A stretch of DNA of 64,000 nt from Xiphophorus maculatus (lineage: Eukaryota; Chordata; Actinopteri; Cyprinodontiformes; Poeciliidae). This document shows positions 63,760 to 64,000 of the stretch, piece by piece (the first letter of the stretch is position 1; the number at the start of each line of letters is the position of its first letter). Under the pieces are notes generated by a model. It ran no database searches. It worked only from the letters and a program-made list of their open reading frames with translations, and was not told where the DNA came from. Both the position numbers and the translations under genes were made by a program. The stretch lies in the NCBI RefSeq assembly GCF_002775205.1, contig NC_036445.1, forward strand, positions 1,508,802-1,572,801, given 5' to 3'.

Positions 63760-64000
63760 CTAAGAATAAAACAAAAAAATAATTATTTACAAAAGTGGTA
63801 TTTTTATCTTAGGTGCTAAAATCAAATACCTAAGTATTATCAGTTACGGTTTGCTAAATATTCACCAAAAAGTTACTAATTTTGTGCATCATCTAATGTC
63901 TTCAGCCTTAGTGAACAGCATGCCTAACACCTTTATTTTGTTCTCTCTCTGGAGGAAATTCACAAAGCAAGGCAATATCCACCAATCTCTGCATCTGTTC
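63760..64000 (-). other. Intron of the second C1r copy (partial)
   Basis: In copy 1 the matching intron is 558 bp, so the next upstream exon should lie just beyond the window. Confidence 0.7.

Noticed and set aside
1-64000. Retroviral, LTR or Polinton remains
   Set aside because: No capsid, envelope or LTR-type polymerase motifs and no paired long terminal repeats were seen.

Overview
This window looks like ordinary nuclear DNA of a ray-finned (teleost) fish, probably a percomorph. The evidence is compact intron-split genes with vertebrate orthologues, many Tc1/mariner and hAT relics with fish-type sequences, a tRNA-derived SINE and LINE tails of fish type. The species cannot be fixed from the sequence alone. 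I saw no tRNA or rRNA gene, no CRISPR array and no recognisable retrovirus, LTR element or Polinton.

Layout: 375-20323 (+) holds a 15-exon RhoGEF gene, plekhg6-like. It converges tail-to-tail with lag3 (20934-23866, -), an eight-exon gene for a four-Ig-domain inhibitory receptor. About 10 kb without a convincing gene follows (SINE, Tc1 relics, simple repeats). Then come mrpl51 (34406-36615, +), a mitochondrial ribosomal protein, and vamp1 (39355-43773, +), a synaptobrevin with its start codon split by an intron. On the minus strand lie tapbpl (47041-52454), an MHC class I peptide editor, and two tandem C1r-type complement proteases: a complete 13-exon copy (54221-61256) and the last four exons of a second copy (62620-63759), which runs off the right end.

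The gene set matches the human 12p13.31 neighbourhood (PLEKHG6, TAPBPL, VAMP1, MRPL51, LAG3, C1R/C1S) in a more compact, rearranged form. Three of the genes are immune: lag3 (T-cell checkpoint), tapbpl (class I peptide editing) and c1r (classical complement pathway). The tapbpl promoter carries what looks like an S-X-Y module (RFX, CREB and NF-Y sites) plus two IRF-type motifs, fitting co-regulation with MHC genes.

The strongest observations are these. The second C1r copy has Asn in place of the catalytic His, although its visible reading frame is open. The fish LAG3 tail has an ITIM-like LQYPAL where mammals have the FSALE motif. The C1r protease domain is cut by two introns, unlike the single-exon domain of mammalian C1r. 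All exon boundaries were read by hand from GT/GC-AG sites and reading-phase continuity; none has transcript support here.
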